Translations under genes and position numbers: made by a program
Part shown: positions 25,118-33,991 of the stretch, in pieces
Layout: each line of letters starts with the position of its first letter
Numbering within the stretch: the stretch's first letter is position 1
Notes under the pieces: model-generated
What the model was told of the DNA's origin: nothing
Database searches by the model: none
Seen by the model: the letters and a program-made list of their open reading frames with translations, nothing else
IMG/VR virus record: IMGVR_UViG_3300020159_004070
Coordinates: 1-64,000 of that record
Direction: 5' to 3' (one strand)
Length of the DNA: 64,000 nucleotides
From: a virus

Positions 25118-25127
25118 TGATATATAG
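25118..25127 (+). promoter_or_regulatory. Late promoter box TGATATATAG
   Basis: Located 22 bases before ATG 25150. Its presence settles the start of that gene: an alternative GTG at 25117 would translate through the promoter. Confidence 0.8.
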
Positions 25128-25149
25128 AAAGCAAAAAAACATAAGTAGA

Positions 25150-27945
25150 ATGGATTTACTCAATCAATTAAAAACACTAAGGGACAACACCACTAATCCC
25201 GAAGTCAAATCGGTTTGCGAATCTCACATAAGAAAAATTCAAAACGGTGAAGTTTTGAACGAGTCTGCTGTGATGGAATCTGTCGGACAAACAGTGAAAG
25301 AAACAGAAGGAACTACAATCAACCCTCTTGAAATGATCAGAAAGCAAGAGTTAGAGGCATCAAAGAATGCAGCACAAAAGCTGATGGAGTCTTGGTCTGG
25401 AGTTGGAAGTAAGTCTTCTAAAACATCTGGTTCTTACGTAGACGGTAAGACTGAAGAAAAAGATCTTAGGATCGAACCTATCTCTGAAAGTTTAAAAGAG
25501 CTTATAGAGAAGGATCCTTCAGCAAAAGCTTTCATGAATTCACAAGGGGTCAATAATCTTGGTGTTTTTGAATCCATCCTTTCTTTGAAGGGCACTGGAA
25601 TTTATGAACACCCAAACGTGAAAATCCTTTGTGAAAAATACGTACATCTACTTAAAAACAATAATCTCCCAGAATATTTGGTAGCTGAGTCCTTTGTGAC
25701 TGAGTTTCAGAATTTTTCATGGGATTCTAAAGTTAAAAATCTGATTGAGTCTATTGGCAATAAAATATCTGGACTAAAACCAGAAATTGAAGTATCGAAA
25801 GCACTTTATTCTATTGAGAAAAGTGCAGGCTCAGATTTTTATTCCCCAGTAACTGAATCTTTGAATAAGTGGTTAGTTTCAGAGAACAAGTCGGTTGCTA
25901 TGCTATCTAAAGATCTTGCAAGATGGTCTTTCAATCCAACTGTAAAGAATTTGGTTAACACACTTTCCCTAATGGAGTCAACAGAATCCAAATTGGCTAT
26001 TCCAGTACACAACGGTAACTCTTCTGTAAGAAGGGTATTTTCACCAGTACATGTTGCAGGTGGTAAAACCGTTTTCTCTATTGGAAACAACATCTTCGAA
26101 GGTGATTCTGAAGGAATCAGGAAAATTTCCAAAGCTCAATATGATGTTTTACCTGTAGATTTCAAATCTTTGTTAGAAGCTTTCTACTCACCGATGGTTA
26201 AAGTAAACGAGAACGGACTTTCATTCTTCGTTGGAAATCACACTTATAAATTGGTAGAAGAAAATGATTCTGTAAGTATTTACACAAACGGAACTAAGCT
26301 TCAATTCTCGGATCTTAATCAGCTTGCAAAGCAAGTTGGCCTTGAAATCTCTGGATCTTTTGGAGTTAATGAATCAAAAGCAGTTTCTGACCTAATTAAC
26401 GTTTACACAAATTTCGACAAAATTGTCGAGTTGGATTTTGCTAAAAGATTAGAGTCTAAGGTTTACGAGGGTGCCTCGGTAAACATCATCAAATGGAATA
26501 ACCAATTATACCTTAACAGAATCAACAATGCAATGAATGAGAATTCGCTTTACAAAGTGAATGGAACTCAGGCATCGAGCATGGTGAAGGAATTCTTGAA
26601 ATATGATATTTCAGAAGGTCTTACAGAATTTTTGGAAGGTGAGACTAAAATCAAATCCATCATGATCAATGATAGGAAACAAATTTTAGAAAACATCTCG
26701 GTAATCGAAAATGAGATTAACAAACTCGATACCTTGATGACAACCAACCCTCTCTACAATAACTCCAAAGAAATGCAAAGGGCTAAAATGATGCTCGAGC
26801 AGGAACTAAGTTCGCTAAGAAAGAAATGGTCAGCGGTGAACGAGGAGATTGAGAAAATAGACTCTTCGTCCGAAGAAATTCAAAATGTAAACGAGGACGA
26901 AAAATTCCAAGTTGGTGACTATGTTAAAGTTAAAGAATCAGGAAACACCGGAAAGATTATTTCTGTTGATTCTACCTCAGGTTCCTACACAGTTCTTATG
27001 GACAACGGACGTACTGGGGATTTTAGAATGGATGAGATCGTTGATATCGAGGAAGCTCTTAATAACGCTGGAGAAGAAAACCAAGAGGATGATCAATCCC
27101 AAGAGGAAGTGAAAGAAAATGAAATGGCAATCGCTCCTTCTAAGGAAACTAAAGATTCTGTCGATAAAACACCAGCGGCTACTCTCAAAGCAAATACATC
27201 TGCTGCTCCAACTGGCAAAGACCAAGATACTCCAGGAAAAAAGGATATCGAGAAAGAAGAGCATGCTAATTTAGAAGAAGCACCTGAAGGAAGCCAGAAA
27301 GAGACTAACTATGAAATTAAAATCAAGGATTCTCTAGTTGACAAAGTTGGTTACAACGTGAACGAAGAGAATGATGAAGAGGTTGGTGATGCTGAAATTT
27401 CTGAAGGTGATATTGAAAAGAACTCACAGGAATTAGCAGAGGCTCCTGGAGGAAGAAGTAAAGCTAATTACGATTTAAAGGTTGCTCAAGGAGAAGAAAA
27501 AAATCCAGAAATCATGAAAACTGATGCTGCTTTGGCTTCTGCTCCCGGAGACGGACAAGGAATGAAAAAGCACAACGAGGTTGGAACAGAGATGGGATAC
27601 AATCTTGATGAGGCATCAGAAATTGAAAAAACCAATCAGCAACTTGCAGTAGCACCAGGCGGAACTAAAGAAATAGATTACGCGGTAAAGGTTACACAGG
27701 GTGATGAGAACAAGCCAGATGTTATGAATATAGATCCTGCTTTGGCAATTGCACCAGATGCTGGAGCTAAAGCTGATACTGATATCGAGGTAAATCACGA
27801 AATGGGATATAACCTTGACGAGGCTATTGAATTCTTGAAAAACAATAAAGATTCAAAAGAAGTTCAAGATTTTTTGAAGACTCTTTCTGGAGCAATCTCT
27901 AATGAGACTGCAATTGACGAAAGTGAAGAGTCAAAAAAAAACTAA
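25150..27945 (+). CDS. Large acidic virion-type protein with KOW-like motif and C-terminal repeats
   Basis: About 931 residues from ATG 25150. The N-terminus carries GEVLNESAV, a [LI]NE motif at residues 36-38 like those in capsid-associated proteins here. The middle is mixed helical. Around residues 590-630 is a KOW-like segment (FQVGDYVKVKESGNTGKI). The C-terminal third repeats a degenerate unit several times: an A(P)G(G/D) turn, a short K/V strand, then EMGYNLDEA. It ends at a run of nine A; a -1 slip there would add a further ~60 acidic residues. The composition suggests a prohead core or internal virion protein. I do not recognise a named family. Confidence 0.75.
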   Translation: MDLLNQLKTLRDNTTNPEVKSVCESHIRKIQNGEVLNESAVMESVGQTVKETEGTTINPLEMIRKQELEASKNAAQKLMESWSGVGSKSSKTSGSYVDGKTEEKDLRIEPISESLKELIEKDPSAKAFMNSQGVNNLGVFESILSLKGTGIYEHPNVKILCEKYVHLLKNNNLPEYLVAESFVTEFQNFSWDSKVKNLIESIGNKISGLKPEIEVSKALYSIEKSAGSDFYSPVTESLNKWLVSENKSVAMLSKDLARWSFNPTVKNLVNTLSLMESTESKLAIPVHNGNSSVRRVFSPVHVAGGKTVFSIGNNIFEGDSEGIRKISKAQYDVLPVDFKSLLEAFYSPMVKVNENGLSFFVGNHTYKLVEENDSVSIYTNGTKLQFSDLNQLAKQVGLEISGSFGVNESKAVSDLINVYTNFDKIVELDFAKRLESKVYEGASVNIIKWNNQLYLNRINNAMNENSLYKVNGTQASSMVKEFLKYDISEGLTEFLEGETKIKSIMINDRKQILENISVIENEINKLDTLMTTNPLYNNSKEMQRAKMMLEQELSSLRKKWSAVNEEIEKIDSSSEEIQNVNEDEKFQVGDYVKVKESGNTGKIISVDSTSGSYTVLMDNGRTGDFRMDEIVDIEEALNNAGEENQEDDQSQEEVKENEMAIAPSKETKDSVDKTPAATLKANTSAAPTGKDQDTPGKKDIEKEEHANLEEAPEGSQKETNYEIKIKDSLVDKVGYNVNEENDEEVGDAEISEGDIEKNSQELAEAPGGRSKANYDLKVAQGEEKNPEIMKTDAALASAPGDGQGMKKHNEVGTEMGYNLDEASEIEKTNQQLAVAPGGTKEIDYAVKVTQGDENKPDVMNIDPALAIAPDAGAKADTDIEVNHEMGYNLDEAIEFLKNNKDSKEVQDFLKTLSGAISNETAIDESEESKKN
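27933..27941 (+). other. Homopolymer A9, candidate -1 frameshift (or transcript slippage) site
   Basis: Nine consecutive A at codons TCA AAA AAA AAC TAA, the last codons of the 25150 gene. Slipping -1 on AAA AAA bypasses the TAA at 27943 and continues in an open, acidic frame to TAG 28121. A single-base assembly error in the homopolymer would give the same picture. Confidence 0.5.
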
Positions 27946-28121
27946 AGAAAATACTTAGTCGAGTTTGGGCTTTTGCTCCGACAGCAAAAGAACAATCTGA
28001 ATCACCAGATCCAGACGTCGACGAAATCAAAGGTAAAATGAGTGTCGCACCGGACGGAAAAGAATCCTCCGATGAGACACTCATTTCTTCTGAAGACGGA
28101 CCAGAAGAAGATAAGTCATAG
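27939..28121 (+). other. -1 frame extension of the 25150 gene (about 59 codons)
   Basis: The frame one base back from the 25150 gene is open from the A9 run to TAG at 28119-28121. It encodes KKILSRVWAFAPTAKEQ, then an acidic tail with PDPDVDEIKGKMSVAPDG and EDGPEEDK. The MSVAPDG segment echoes the ALASAPGDG and AIAPDAG units repeated in the upstream protein, so it reads as more of the same C-terminal domain. The stretch has no other plausible gene, which explains the otherwise empty 227 bases before the late sigma gene. Confidence 0.55.
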
Positions 28122-28172
28122 CCCCGAAACTAACCTCGAGGTTTAATCTAAAATTAATATAAAAGGAAAAAG

Positions 28173-28532
28173 ATGGCAAAAGCTTATGTAAAAAATGCGG
28201 ACCTGATGGCTGCCATTCTTGCGTCTAAAGAAAAGGGGCAGTTAACCAACGAAACTATCGAGATGTTTGGATTAATGGTTCAGGGGATATCTAAGAAAAT
28301 GGCGTATAGGGATCCAGAAGATAAAGCAGATTGTATGGCTTTTGCTATGGAAGACTTGGTTAAGTATTGGAACAGATTTGATCCTACTAAATCAAACAAT
28401 CCTTTTGCTTATTATACGCAGATTGCTAAGAATGGTTTTGCTAAAGGATGGAAAAAAATTCATCCACCAAAATCTCCTAAAACTATCCCGTTCTCACACA
28501 TCACCGGCGAGGACAATTCATATAATGTTTAG
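28173..28532 (+). CDS. Late transcription sigma factor (T4 gp55-like)
   Basis: A 119-residue protein matching T4 gp55 in organisation: N-terminal KNADLMAAILASKE (cf. NNKELLQAI in gp55), a middle GISKKMAYRDPEDKADCMAF, then FDPTKSNNPFAYYTQIAKNGF, which matches the gp55 segment around YKNPHAYITQACFNAF. This is a degenerate sigma region 2 that recognises a single -10-like box in T4 late promoters. It is shorter than T4 gp55 (185 aa), with little after region 2. The probable target is the repeated box [G/T]GATATATA found throughout this window. Confidence 0.85.
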   Translation: MAKAYVKNADLMAAILASKEKGQLTNETIEMFGLMVQGISKKMAYRDPEDKADCMAFAMEDLVKYWNRFDPTKSNNPFAYYTQIAKNGFAKGWKKIHPPKSPKTIPFSHITGEDNSYNV

Positions 28533-28537
28533 TTTTC

Positions 28538-29023
28538 ATGCCAGATATAAAGAAAATAAAACCCAATGGGGATTATAAATCTGGCCTGTATGTACCAAGA
28601 AATCCTGAAAAATATATTGGGGACGTTCACAATATAATATGCAGATCCTCCTGGGAGTTTAGATTCTGCAAGTATTGCGATAATAACGAGAAAATCCTGA
28701 AATGGAGTTCGGAGCCAATTAAAATTCCTTACTATAATCCTTTAGATAAAAAAGACCACCAGTATAATGTGGACTTTTACATGCAAGTCTTAAAAGACGA
28801 TGACACTACACAGGATTGGATAGTAGAGGTAAAACCCCAATCACATTTTAAAAAACCATTGCTAGAGGGGAATGCAACTTTAGCTAAGCTCAAGTCATAC
28901 AACCACAAAATGCAAGTGTGGATTACCAATCAGGCAAAATTTAAAGCAGCTCAAAGATGGGCAGATGCTAGAGGTTACAGATTCGGTGTTGTAGATGAAA
29001 ATTTCCTGTTCAAGAGTAAGTGA
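28538..29023 (+). CDS. Head-completion nuclease-like protein (T4 gp4-like)
   Basis: A 161-residue protein with a TnsA/gp4-type nuclease fold: CRSSWEFRFCKYCDNN supplies the first Glu, YNVDFYMQ the central Asp, and DWIVEVKPQSH the E-x-K pair. The pattern SSWE...D-F...E-V-K-P is characteristic of T4 gp4 (gp50/65), which is needed to complete filled heads before tail joining. It begins 5 bases after the late sigma gene. The catalytic residues look intact, so nuclease activity is plausible. Confidence 0.8.
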   Translation: MPDIKKIKPNGDYKSGLYVPRNPEKYIGDVHNIICRSSWEFRFCKYCDNNEKILKWSSEPIKIPYYNPLDKKDHQYNVDFYMQVLKDDDTTQDWIVEVKPQSHFKKPLLEGNATLAKLKSYNHKMQVWITNQAKFKAAQRWADARGYRFGVVDENFLFKSK

Positions 29024-29619
29024 AGCTTATAGAAGATCAAATAAAAGAACTAAGGAACTCTTTCCAGTCACCTTCTGCTATTTCTGCAGATACTAATTCC
29101 CTTTTTCAAAAAAAATACGGAGCGGAATCTAAATCGCAAAAGATTTCCTTCGATGGTACTTTTGTTCCTGGAGTAATTTATATCATGGATTATACCACAA
29201 AAACAAAGACTTCCAATAGACATCCTTTTATAAACAGAAATCCAATTTTTCTTTTTATCCGTCAAGAAAAAAGAGAAGTTGGAGAAATTCTATTATCTCT
29301 GGATCTAAATATAATTCCACCTGACTTAAGAGGAAGGATTATATTGACAATATCAGATCAGTTTTTCAACATATTCAAAGAAAACGAAAAATCGAATTCA
29401 TTGCAACCCATCCCAAATCTGTATAATTCTTTAGATACTATCCTTAAGGGCACAGGATGGAGAAATGCATTGACTGGATTTAAGAAGTCCTATGCAGGAA
29501 ATGTGAAGGTACTGGATTACCAAGACTGGGTCAGACTACCCTATTTCACTGGAGATAAGATAGAGGGACAACTTATTTCTGGGATATATAATGATTATAG
29601 ATCGAAATTAAATCTTTGA
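29020..29619 (+). CDS. Hypothetical head/tail assembly protein
   Basis: 199 residues from GTG 29020, overlapping the gp4-like stop (GTGA). The middle reads FVPGVIYIMDYTTKTKTS, PFINRNPIFLFI and LDLNIIPPDLRGRIILT, a pattern seen in conserved T4-like phage proteins of about this size (a Y.PG.IY..Y..KT start, then a PP..R turn). I cannot assign a gene number with confidence; neighbours of gene 4 in T4 are genes 2 and 53. Its last codons contain a late promoter box that serves the portal gene. Confidence 0.55.
   Translation: MKLIEDQIKELRNSFQSPSAISADTNSLFQKKYGAESKSQKISFDGTFVPGVIYIMDYTTKTKTSNRHPFINRNPIFLFIRQEKREVGEILLSLDLNIIPPDLRGRIILTISDQFFNIFKENEKSNSLQPIPNLYNSLDTILKGTGWRNALTGFKKSYAGNVKVLDYQDWVRLPYFTGDKIEGQLISGIYNDYRSKLNL
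29582..29591 (+). promoter_or_regulatory. Late promoter box GGATATATAA within the end of a gene
   Basis: Exact box inside the last codons (Gly-Ile-Tyr-Asn) of the preceding gene, 64 bases before the portal start at 29656. The longer spacing and coding overlap make it less certain than the intergenic boxes. Confidence 0.5.
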
Positions 29620-29655
29620 TCTGTTGTACAAAAACAACATTGAAGTGTAAATCTA

Positions 29656-31299
29656 ATGGCTGGATTCAACGAAAACCAAAGCGGTAACCCCGTCTTTCAA
29701 AGAATTAGAGACTCAGTAAAGTCTTTAAGTAACTTTGGAATGCGATATGGTGACATGGTCATCAAAAACTCTCAAGCTATTGGTGCGATTGAGGCTGAAT
29801 TCATGAAGAAGCAAACCATCGATGATGAGAATTTGCTTTATTCTTTAGGTAGACAAGATACTACAACTAGACAATTCATAGGATATTTCGATAAGGATTA
29901 TCCGGGCAAGAGGGACTACCTCAGGAAGTTTGCACTGAACCCTGAAATAGAGTATATTCTTGACACAGTTTGTGACGAATCAATTACGTATGATTCATAC
30001 AACTTCTTTGCTTATCCAGCTTTTTTAAATCTTACCGATGTCAAAGACAAGGTAAAGGATCGAATAAACGAAAATTACAAAAAGCTTTATGAAATGTTTG
30101 GCTTTACTGATGACGTCAGCGGCTGGCAATATTTCAAGCAGCTTTTGGTAGATGGATTCATAGCATTTGAGATCGTTTATGATGATAAAGGAAAAAACAT
30201 CATTGGTTTCAAAGAACTAGATGCTACCACTTTGATGCCCTCGGTGGAAAAACAACCGGATGGTACTTATCTAAGTGTTTGGTGGCAATATCCTAAAGAT
30301 ATAAATAAGAAAAGGATGCTTTATGACTCCCAAGTCATCTACATTTCTTATGCAAAAGGTAACACTGTCTCCAGGGTCAGTTATACAGAACGCCTGATCA
30401 GACCTTACAACATCCTAAGAATCATTGAATACACCAGGGTTATTTGGTCAGTAATGAATGCTTCTTTTAGAATGAAGATGACTGTTCCGATTGGATCTAG
30501 ATCACCACAAAAGGCAATGCAAACCTTAGGTGAGCTTATGAGCATCTATAAGGAAGATATTAGATTCAATGATGAAAGTGGGGAACTTACAGTTGATGGA
30601 AGGCCAAAGATCCAATTTTACAAGAACTACCTTATGCCTTCTGGTGTCAACGGTACGCCAACTATAGAGCCATTGAATACTGCTGGTCCTAACCTTAATG
30701 ATCCTGCACCACTTGCATATTTCTTCGATAAGCTCGTACAAGAATCTAAAATTCCTTTTTCTAGATTTCAAGGTCCTGATGGTGGTTCAATTGGTAATTA
30801 TTCGAACGGTGCTGAAGGATTGGACAAGGAAGAAATAAGATTTGCTAAGTTTATAAACAGGTTAAGGTCAATATTCCAGGATATTTTGGTTAAACCTCTT
30901 TGGATCCAAACAGTAAAAGATTTTCCTGAATTAGAAAAGGACTACTTATTTAAGAGCCAACTGGGCCTAAATTTCGTTTCGGATAACCCATTCAGGATGA
31001 ATCAGGAGATTGAAACGATGACTGCTAAGAAAACCCAAATCGAATCAATGTACGCTCTGACTGATGATACCGGAGCACCATATTTCTCTTTAGCTTATCT
31101 TATTGAAAATTACCTTGGAATGACTCAGGATGACATAAAGGCTAATAAAGAAGCCAGGAAGAAAAGAAGTGAAGAGGAGAAGAAGAAAGCTAAAGAAGCT
31201 GCCGCTGCAGCTCCAGCCGCCGAAGCTCCAGCTGAGGAGGCACCAGCTGAAGCTCCAGCTGAGGAAGCACCTGCTGAAACCCCTCCACCAACAGAATAA
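29656..31299 (+). CDS. Portal protein 1 (gp20-like)
   Basis: A 547-residue portal protein of the T4 gp20 type. Characteristic segments include YGDMVIKNSQAIGAIEAEF, LDTVCDESITYD, WQYFKQLLVDGFIAFEIVYD, the stem/channel region QVIYISYAKGNTVSRVSYTE and RLRSIFQDILVKPL. In the family it forms a 12-subunit ring at the packaging vertex, binding terminase and then the neck. The tail is an Ala/Pro/Glu-rich low-complexity stretch (about residues 510-547). A second full-length portal gene starts 8 bases downstream. Confidence 0.93.
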   Translation: MAGFNENQSGNPVFQRIRDSVKSLSNFGMRYGDMVIKNSQAIGAIEAEFMKKQTIDDENLLYSLGRQDTTTRQFIGYFDKDYPGKRDYLRKFALNPEIEYILDTVCDESITYDSYNFFAYPAFLNLTDVKDKVKDRINENYKKLYEMFGFTDDVSGWQYFKQLLVDGFIAFEIVYDDKGKNIIGFKELDATTLMPSVEKQPDGTYLSVWWQYPKDINKKRMLYDSQVIYISYAKGNTVSRVSYTERLIRPYNILRIIEYTRVIWSVMNASFRMKMTVPIGSRSPQKAMQTLGELMSIYKEDIRFNDESGELTVDGRPKIQFYKNYLMPSGVNGTPTIEPLNTAGPNLNDPAPLAYFFDKLVQESKIPFSRFQGPDGGSIGNYSNGAEGLDKEEIRFAKFINRLRSIFQDILVKPLWIQTVKDFPELEKDYLFKSQLGLNFVSDNPFRMNQEIETMTAKKTQIESMYALTDDTGAPYFSLAYLIENYLGMTQDDIKANKEARKKRSEEEKKKAKEAAAAAPAAEAPAEEAPAEAPAEEAPAETPPPTE

Positions 31300-31307
31300 G
31301 ATAAGAA

Positions 31308-32924
31308 ATGGCAGGATTTTTAGATTACGTTCAGGAAAGATCTTTTATGGGTAACCTGTATAAGAACCTTTCTCGTATAGGAAGGTTTGGTATGGAGTAC
31401 CAAGATATGGTTATCAGAAACTCTCAAGCTATCGGTGCAACGGAGTCAAATTTCATTGGAGAACATGGAACCGGATTCACTGAAAATGACGCATTTTACT
31501 GGACACTAGGTTATCAGGATACTAAGGTTAGAAAATACATTGCCTATTTCGATAAAGATTATGTCGGGAAAAGAGACTTCCTTCGAAAGTTTTCACTCAA
31601 CGGAGAGATAGATTTTATTTTAGATACTCTTTCTGATGACGCAATAAATTACGATGACAAAAATTTCTTCGGTTATCCCGCGCTTTCAAATATTGATCTC
31701 AAACCAGAAGTTGTAGAAAAGCTTGATGAGACTTTCCGAAAATTGTACATGCTGTTTGGATTCCAGCAAAGTGTTCTTGCCTGGCAATACTTCAGGCAGT
31801 TTTTAATTGATGGTTTCCTTGCTTTTGAAATTGTTTATGCAACCGACGGAAAACAGATCGTGGGTTTCAAAGAATTAGATCCGACATCCCTCCAACCTGC
31901 AACGGAACCTCAGCCTAATGGTGAGTTTGAACAAATTTGGATTCAGTACCCACAGGATAACAAAATGACGAGGAGGTTAAAAAGTGAGCAGGTGATCTAT
32001 ATTTCTTACGCTAAGGGAAATACTATCTCTAGAGTAAGCTACGTTGAAAGGTTGATAAGATCATACAATATCCTGAGAATCATGGAAAACACCCGTGTAA
32101 TCTGGAATGTGATGAATGCCTCCTATCGTCTAAAGTTTGTAATACCTGTTGGATCTCAGTCCCAACAAAAAGCAATGCAAACCCTGGGGCAGCTGATGTC
32201 GATATACAAGGAAGAAATTGAATTAAATGATACATCTGGGGAATTAACAGTAAATGGTAGACCCAAGGTTCAGTTTTACAAAAATTATCTTTTCCCAGAA
32301 AAAGACGGCCAATCTCCACAAATTGAAACTTTGGATCCTAATGGACCAGATTTCAATGTCATGGAAAATGTCGTTTATTTTTACAATAAATTAAAGCTGG
32401 ACTCTAAGATCCCTTATGCAAGATTTGCATTCAGAGGTGGAACTCCGGCAAACTACCAAATCAGTATTGATCAGTTAGAAAGAGACGAGATAAGATTTGA
32501 AAAATTTCTGACCCGTCTTCGTTCTATTTTCCAAGAGATTATGGTAAAACCCTTGTACATTCAAATGTGTTTGGATTTTCCTGAACTATCGAAAGACAAT
32601 GCTTTTAAGTCCAACTTAGGTTTAGATTTTGTCAGAGAGAACCTATTTGAAGAAATGATCCAGTTACAGAACTACACAAAGAGAACCGAGTTTATTAATT
32701 CTCTAGGGGAAATGAAACAAAAGATAGGTGAGGAGGAAGAAGCCTATTTCGATAAAGACTTTCTCATTTCTAGGTACATGGGCTTAACTATGGACGAGAT
32801 CAAGAAAAACAAGCTCTACAAGAAAAAAGAGGAGGAAGAAGCAGAGAAAAGAGCTAAGGAGAAAGAGAAAGAAGGTGGAGGCGAAGGTGAAGAAGGAGCT
32901 GCAACGCCTGAATTTACTCTTTAA
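31308..32924 (+). CDS. Portal protein 2 (gp20-like paralogue)
   Basis: 538 residues, paralogous to portal 1 over the whole length: YQDMVIRNSQAIGATESNF, LDTLSDDAINYDD, WQYFRQFLIDGFLAFEIVY, QVIYISYAKGNTISRVSYVE, RLRSIFQEIMVKPLY. No broken domain is visible, so both copies may be functional. Its tail differs: a charged Lys/Glu coiled stretch and Gly-Glu run instead of the Ala/Pro tail. A tandem pair of intact portals raises the possibility of a mixed ring, or two portal types used for different heads or stages. Confidence 0.92.
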   Translation: MAGFLDYVQERSFMGNLYKNLSRIGRFGMEYQDMVIRNSQAIGATESNFIGEHGTGFTENDAFYWTLGYQDTKVRKYIAYFDKDYVGKRDFLRKFSLNGEIDFILDTLSDDAINYDDKNFFGYPALSNIDLKPEVVEKLDETFRKLYMLFGFQQSVLAWQYFRQFLIDGFLAFEIVYATDGKQIVGFKELDPTSLQPATEPQPNGEFEQIWIQYPQDNKMTRRLKSEQVIYISYAKGNTISRVSYVERLIRSYNILRIMENTRVIWNVMNASYRLKFVIPVGSQSQQKAMQTLGQLMSIYKEEIELNDTSGELTVNGRPKVQFYKNYLFPEKDGQSPQIETLDPNGPDFNVMENVVYFYNKLKLDSKIPYARFAFRGGTPANYQISIDQLERDEIRFEKFLTRLRSIFQEIMVKPLYIQMCLDFPELSKDNAFKSNLGLDFVRENLFEEMIQLQNYTKRTEFINSLGEMKQKIGEEEEAYFDKDFLISRYMGLTMDEIKKNKLYKKKEEEEAEKRAKEKEKEGGGEGEEGAATPEFTL

Positions 32925-32934
32925 TTTTTAATGA

Positions 32935-33942
32935 ATGAAAATAAAAAATATCGTTTCTTCGAAGAAGATTTTAGTTATCGGGGACGTTATATTAGATCAC
33001 TATATCCACGGTAGGGTATTCAGAGTTTCTCCAGAAGCTCCAGTTCCAGTAGTTTTAAAGAGTAATTCCGTTTATTGTCTTGGCGGAGCTGCAAACGTTG
33101 CTCAAAATGTTACCTCTTTTGGTTCTGAGTGTTACTTGCTTGGAATAACAGGTTTAGATCAATCTGGTGAAATAGTGAAAGAACTGTGCAAACAGAAAGG
33201 GGTGATAACTATGTTGGTTGAAGACCCAGCCAGAGTAACTACTGAAAAGACCAGAATTGTTGGCAACAATCACCAAATAGCAAGGATTGATTCGGAAAGC
33301 ACTGAACCAATCTCGGAACACATCCAAAATTTATTGTTGCAAGAATTTGAAAGAGTAATCTCTATAATTGACGGAGTCATAATACAGGATTATGGGAAAG
33401 GATTGTTGACAGAAATCATACTGCAAGAAATAATTAGCAGATGTAAGAAATACGAAAAGGTCGTATTGGTTGACCCTAAAGAAAAGGATTTTAATCGATA
33501 TAGTGGAGCTGATTGGATAAAACCTAATCTTTCTGAATTGAAAAATGCTGCTGAAATACAGGCCCACAAATCTCTTTCAGTCGATGAAATAATTAAAGTG
33601 GGTGACCAAATCAGAAAGAATTTCAGCTTTGGTAATATTTTAGTTACTATGTCCGAAAATGGAATGCTTGCTAAAGGTGAAAATTTTTCAGAAACAGTCG
33701 ACGGTTATAAGATTGATGTAACAGATGTCTCTGGAGCGGGAGATACAGTTAGTGCTGTTTTCATGCTTATGCACCTTTCTGGGGTTTGCATAAAGGACAC
33801 ATTGGATATTTCTAATCTCGCTGGATCTATGGTTTGTAGGATTTCTGGCGCAGTTCCAATAAACACAAATGACTTATTCGTGGAAGCATTGAACTTGGGA
33901 ATGTGTTTAGAGAATTCTTTTTTCGAGAATTTACTGGTTTAA
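32935..33942 (+). CDS. hldE: D-glycero-beta-D-manno-heptose-7-phosphate kinase (HldE kinase domain)
   Basis: A PfkB-family kinase matching the N-terminal domain of HldE/RfaE: VIGDVILDHYIHG, RVSPEAPVPVV, LGGAANVAQN, TEKTRIVGNNHQIARID and the catalytic anion-hole motif DVSGAGDTVSAVF. It would phosphorylate heptose-7-phosphate at C1 to give heptose-1,7-bisphosphate, the second step of ADP-heptose synthesis. It stops at 335 residues, so the C-terminal adenylyltransferase domain of bifunctional HldE is absent. It lies between the portal and ligase genes, away from the heptosyltransferase at 5883. The conserved RVSPEAPVPVV points to the heptose kinase branch rather than ribokinase. Confidence 0.88.
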   Translation: MKIKNIVSSKKILVIGDVILDHYIHGRVFRVSPEAPVPVVLKSNSVYCLGGAANVAQNVTSFGSECYLLGITGLDQSGEIVKELCKQKGVITMLVEDPARVTTEKTRIVGNNHQIARIDSESTEPISEHIQNLLLQEFERVISIIDGVIIQDYGKGLLTEIILQEIISRCKKYEKVVLVDPKEKDFNRYSGADWIKPNLSELKNAAEIQAHKSLSVDEIIKVGDQIRKNFSFGNILVTMSENGMLAKGENFSETVDGYKIDVTDVSGAGDTVSAVFMLMHLSGVCIKDTLDISNLAGSMVCRISGAVPINTNDLFVEALNLGMCLENSFFENLLV

Positions 33943-33974
33943 TTTTTTCTTTCCGCTACTAATTTTTACATTTG
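33943..33974 (+). promoter_or_regulatory. Host-type (Bacteroidota sigma-A) promoter
   Basis: T6 run (33943-33948), 18 bases, then TACATTTG (33967-33974), an exact TANNTTTG. It lies 17 bases before the DNA ligase start and fits early or middle expression of replication genes. Confidence 0.65.
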
Positions 33975-33991
33975 AAGTATAAAACGATTTT

